DNA from: CAZUAQ01 sp964618455
Lineage (GTDB): Bacteria; Planctomycetota; Phycisphaerae; UBA1845; PWPN01
Direction of reading: 5' to 3'
Length of the DNA stretch: 6,658 nt
Assembly: GCA_964618455.1 (NCBI GenBank)
Contig: CAZUAQ010000101.1
Span: 1 to 6,658 of the forward strand
Below the pieces are notes generated by a model, which did no database searches, was not told where the DNA came from, and was given only the letters and a program-made list of their open reading frames with translations. This document shows positions 5,032 through 6,658 of the stretch, in pieces. A program made the position numbers and the translations under genes. Numbering within the stretch: position 1 is the first letter of the stretch; the number at the start of each line of letters is the position of its first letter.

Positions 5032-6018
5032 ATGTCATTGATAACTATACTGTTACTGATTGGGTCTAATAATTCTTTGCTAGCGGATACTCAAAAGGAG
5101 GTCCGTTCTTGTTCAGACACTGATCTTTCGTGCTCTGTCAGAGTGGAAGAGGGTGAGATTGCTGCCGGAGAACCTCTGCTGGCTGAGGTCATATGCGAAA
5201 ACACATCCGATGATCCCATTGAGTTCGGAAGCCCATTCAGCTACGAAAGTGGAGGAGTAGTGTTTGAGATCATGCCGCCCGCGGGCACTGAGTTCAATCC
5301 AGTATATACGGCTCACGCAGGTCGGGTAATGAGTGTGCGCTTCTCACCGATAGTGTTGGAATCCCACAGCTCATGGGCTGCCAGAGCGATTCTTGTTGTA
5401 GAAGAAAAGCTAGAGACTCAAGAGCTCAAATTCGTTCTGGATCAAGTTGGTGAATATCAACTTCGTGCAAAAATCCATCTGAAGAGTGGTTCTTGCTCTA
5501 CCACGCCATCTAAATTTGATGTGAAAACGGCTAGCGAAAGGATGAATCGACATATAAGCAACATTAAGACCGAATTCAAGCCAGACAGTCTGCGCGGTAA
5601 AACTCCAGAAAAGATTTTGTACAGAGCATTATTGGGCATGGATGTGATGGGCAGCGGAAGAAGGGATGCTCACCAGCTCCTGCAAAAGGAACTGGGAGAT
5701 GAAGAGGGTTATCGAATACTATTATTGATGGACGATTTGATGTTTAAGTTGAGGGCTCCGAAAGGGGAAGATCGGAATCTGATCCTATCCAGGATTTCGC
5801 AGCTGAGGCAGGACAAAGATGCTGGAACAATATGGAAGAACGTCGCTACCGAAGTTTATGCCAACCAATTAGCGCAACTCGGAAGAGACACGGATGCTAA
5901 GGCAGTTCTTAATACAATTACACATAAGACGAGACTAACGAGATGGACCGAGTCGATCCTACAAGATCGATCTCAATCGGTTGACCAAGCCACTCAGCCA
6001 ACGCATGCGACACCGTAA
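5032..6018 (+). CDS. Exported protein of unknown function (beta-sandwich plus helical C-terminus)
   Basis: This 328-residue protein starts at ATG 5032, with AGGGAG at 5017-5022 (9-base spacing). No in-frame start exists upstream before a stop at 4957. Residues 1-18 (MSLITILLLIGSNNSLLA) look like a signal peptide but lack the usual Lys/Arg before the hydrophobic core. Residues 34-165 are strand-rich, with EIAAGEPLLAEVICENTSDD and LKFVLDQVGEYQLRAKI, a pattern common in Ig-like or proteinase-inhibitor-like bacterial domains. Residues 166-316 are predominantly helical and charged and could be a repeat-type helical bundle. No catalytic motif is recognised. Base composition is clearly lower in GC than in the isomerase gene, with AGA, ATA and TTA codons, which suggests different ancestry. 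The coding region begins 25 bases after the mobile-element relic, so its original upstream region may have been replaced. Confidence 0.75.
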   Translation: MSLITILLLIGSNNSLLADTQKEVRSCSDTDLSCSVRVEEGEIAAGEPLLAEVICENTSDDPIEFGSPFSYESGGVVFEIMPPAGTEFNPVYTAHAGRVMSVRFSPIVLESHSSWAARAILVVEEKLETQELKFVLDQVGEYQLRAKIHLKSGSCSTTPSKFDVKTASERMNRHISNIKTEFKPDSLRGKTPEKILYRALLGMDVMGSGRRDAHQLLQKELGDEEGYRILLLMDDLMFKLRAPKGEDRNLILSRISQLRQDKDAGTIWKNVATEVYANQLAQLGRDTDAKAVLNTITHKTRLTRWTESILQDRSQSVDQATQPTHATP

Positions 6019-6035
6019 CGTGCTGACTGAATCGG

Positions 6036-6069
6036 CGCCAATGGGGGTCGGGCGCCAATGGGGGTCGGG
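6036..6069 (+). repeat. Perfect tandem duplication, 17-base unit
   Basis: CGCCAATGGGGGTCGGG occurs twice back to back (6036-6052 and 6053-6069). The unit contains the GGGGTCGGG part of the interspersed repeat, so the duplication affects the left side of repeat R3. It lies 18 bases after the stop of the preceding gene. Confidence 0.9.
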
Positions 6070-6076
6070 AGTCTTT
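6060..6076 (+). repeat. Interspersed GC-rich repeat (R3)
   Basis: GGGGGTCGGGAGTCTTTT shares the core of the family. The usual GGGCTAAA is replaced by CGCCAAT from the tandem duplication. It lies about 80 bases upstream of the next gene. Confidence 0.7.
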
Positions 6077-6153
6077 TCTGGCCATACGGAGCTGGATACA
6101 ACACTGCTCATAATGCGGCGCAAAGACGATACAGATCACCACTGGAGTAGAAG

Positions 6154-6501
6154 ATGCAGTTCCTGAAAACAGGTGATATTTACAGAGCAGTGCGGATAAC
6201 CGGGCCGACGCACAACTTATTGGGCCTGCAGCTTTCGGCATCAGTGTCTGCCAGCCCCGTTTCAGTGGAAGTCATAGGCGGCAATGGGAGCACTCCACGA
6301 ACTCCTGTAGATGTTGTTCGCGCGAAGGTCCTAGAAGGAGTTGAGCGTGCGAATAAACGACTTGGTACGACATGGTGCGTGACGAGGATACAGTTCGTGT
6401 TTGACGATAGCCCAGACCCCGAAGCCTACGTGTTCTTGGCCGAGTCGATTGTTACTCGCATCGCCAATGGTGAAGAATTCACGGTAGTAGGAGAAGGATG
6501 A
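6154..6501 (+). CDS. Small protein of unknown function, 115 residues
   Basis: ATG 6154 is preceded by GGAG at 6144-6147 with a 6-base spacing, and the frame ends in TGA. There is no signal peptide or membrane segment, so a cytoplasmic protein is likely. The sequence alternates strand-like (SVEVIGG, CVTRIQFVFDD) and helix-like parts (VDVVRAKVLEGVERANKRL, EAYVFLAESIVTRIANG), an alpha/beta layout. The DDSPDPEAY loop is distinctive, but I do not recognise the family. Small single-gene units like this in repeat-rich regions are sometimes immunity proteins or accessory cassettes; nothing in the sequence proves that. Base composition is intermediate. Repeat R3 lies upstream and R4 and R5 downstream, so the gene is boxed in by copies of one repeat family. 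A CATAAT at 6109-6114 could be a -10 element, but it has no convincing -35. Confidence 0.7.
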   Translation: MQFLKTGDIYRAVRITGPTHNLLGLQLSASVSASPVSVEVIGGNGSTPRTPVDVVRAKVLEGVERANKRLGTTWCVTRIQFVFDDSPDPEAYVFLAESIVTRIANGEEFTVVGEG

Positions 6502-6522
6502 AATCCTCGTGCTGTCAGTGGC

Positions 6523-6549
6523 GGGGGCTAAAGGGGTTCGGGAGTCTTT
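6523..6549 (+). repeat. Interspersed GC-rich repeat, full copy (R4)
   Basis: GGGGGCTAAAGGGG is followed by TTCGGGAGTCTTT. It differs from R5 at one base (T for G at 6537). It starts 21 bases after the stop of the small gene. A second GAGTCTTA at 6553-6560 links it to R5, so the pair is arranged in tandem with a 38-base period. Confidence 0.85.
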
Positions 6550-6560
6550 ATTGAGTCTTA

Positions 6561-6587
6561 GGGGGCTAAAGGGGGTCGGGAGTCTTT
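6561..6587 (+). repeat. Interspersed GC-rich repeat, full copy (R5)
   Basis: GGGGGCTAAAGGGGG is followed by TCGGGAGTCTTT, the best copy in the window. The remaining 71 bases to the window end hold no visible gene. They contain only a 10-base palindrome, ACTGATCAGT (6593-6602). Confidence 0.85.
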
Positions 6588-6658
6588 GTTGCACTGATCA
6601 GTTGGTAACTGTTTACCGTCCGTGCTTTGTTACGAGGTATCGGTAAGCAGGGCGATGT

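Noticed and set aside
5918..6241. 107-codon minus-strand frame over the end of the exported-protein gene and repeat R3
   Set aside because: It crosses a gene end, an intergenic repeat and the start of the next gene. Its translation shows no consistent protein character.

Overview
The window reads as an accessory stretch of a GC-rich environmental bacterium, most likely a member of the Planctomycetota (Phycisphaerae-like). That placement is an inference. It rests on a large surface lipoprotein that combines a Cys-rich 'DGxCDDGG' module with a laminin-B-type domain, a Tat-exported protein of the L-fucose isomerase family, and debris of IS110-like elements. No rRNA, tRNA or CRISPR array was seen.

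Layout, left to right. (1) At 71-369 lies a short BamE/SmpA-like gene that appears frame-split: a signal-anchor-like leader is in one frame, the conserved domain is in another, and a run of five G separates them. (2) At 492-2492, minus strand and convergent with the first gene, is a 666-residue lipoprotein with a caspase/CHAT-like His-Cys domain, a six-cysteine module and a C-terminal laminin-B-like domain. (3) 2493-3356 has no convincing gene. It holds a hairpin-type inverted repeat, a MITE-like element (2837-3075) carrying a relic of an IS110-type transposase start, and a candidate promoter. (4) 3357-4787 encodes a 476-residue Tat-signal L-fucose-isomerase-like protein. (5) 4836-5006 is a second copy of the transposase-start relic, in the same orientation, so direct repeats of about 172 bp bracket the isomerase-like gene. 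(6) 5032-6018 and 6154-6501 encode an AT-richer exported protein and a small protein, neither recognised.

A second, independent repeat family is scattered between the genes. Its core is GTCGGGAGTCTTT, preceded in full copies by GGGGGCTAAAGGGG. It occurs at 40, 4804, 6060, 6523 and 6561. A fragment of the mobile-element end also recurs at 391-425.

The genes do not form an obvious operon or pathway. They look like independent, mostly exported, accessory genes in a region shaped by small mobile elements. The item most worth following is the conserved, hairpin-rich sequence upstream of the IS110-like transposase start. It is present in two copies and could correspond to a bridge-RNA-type leader of that family.
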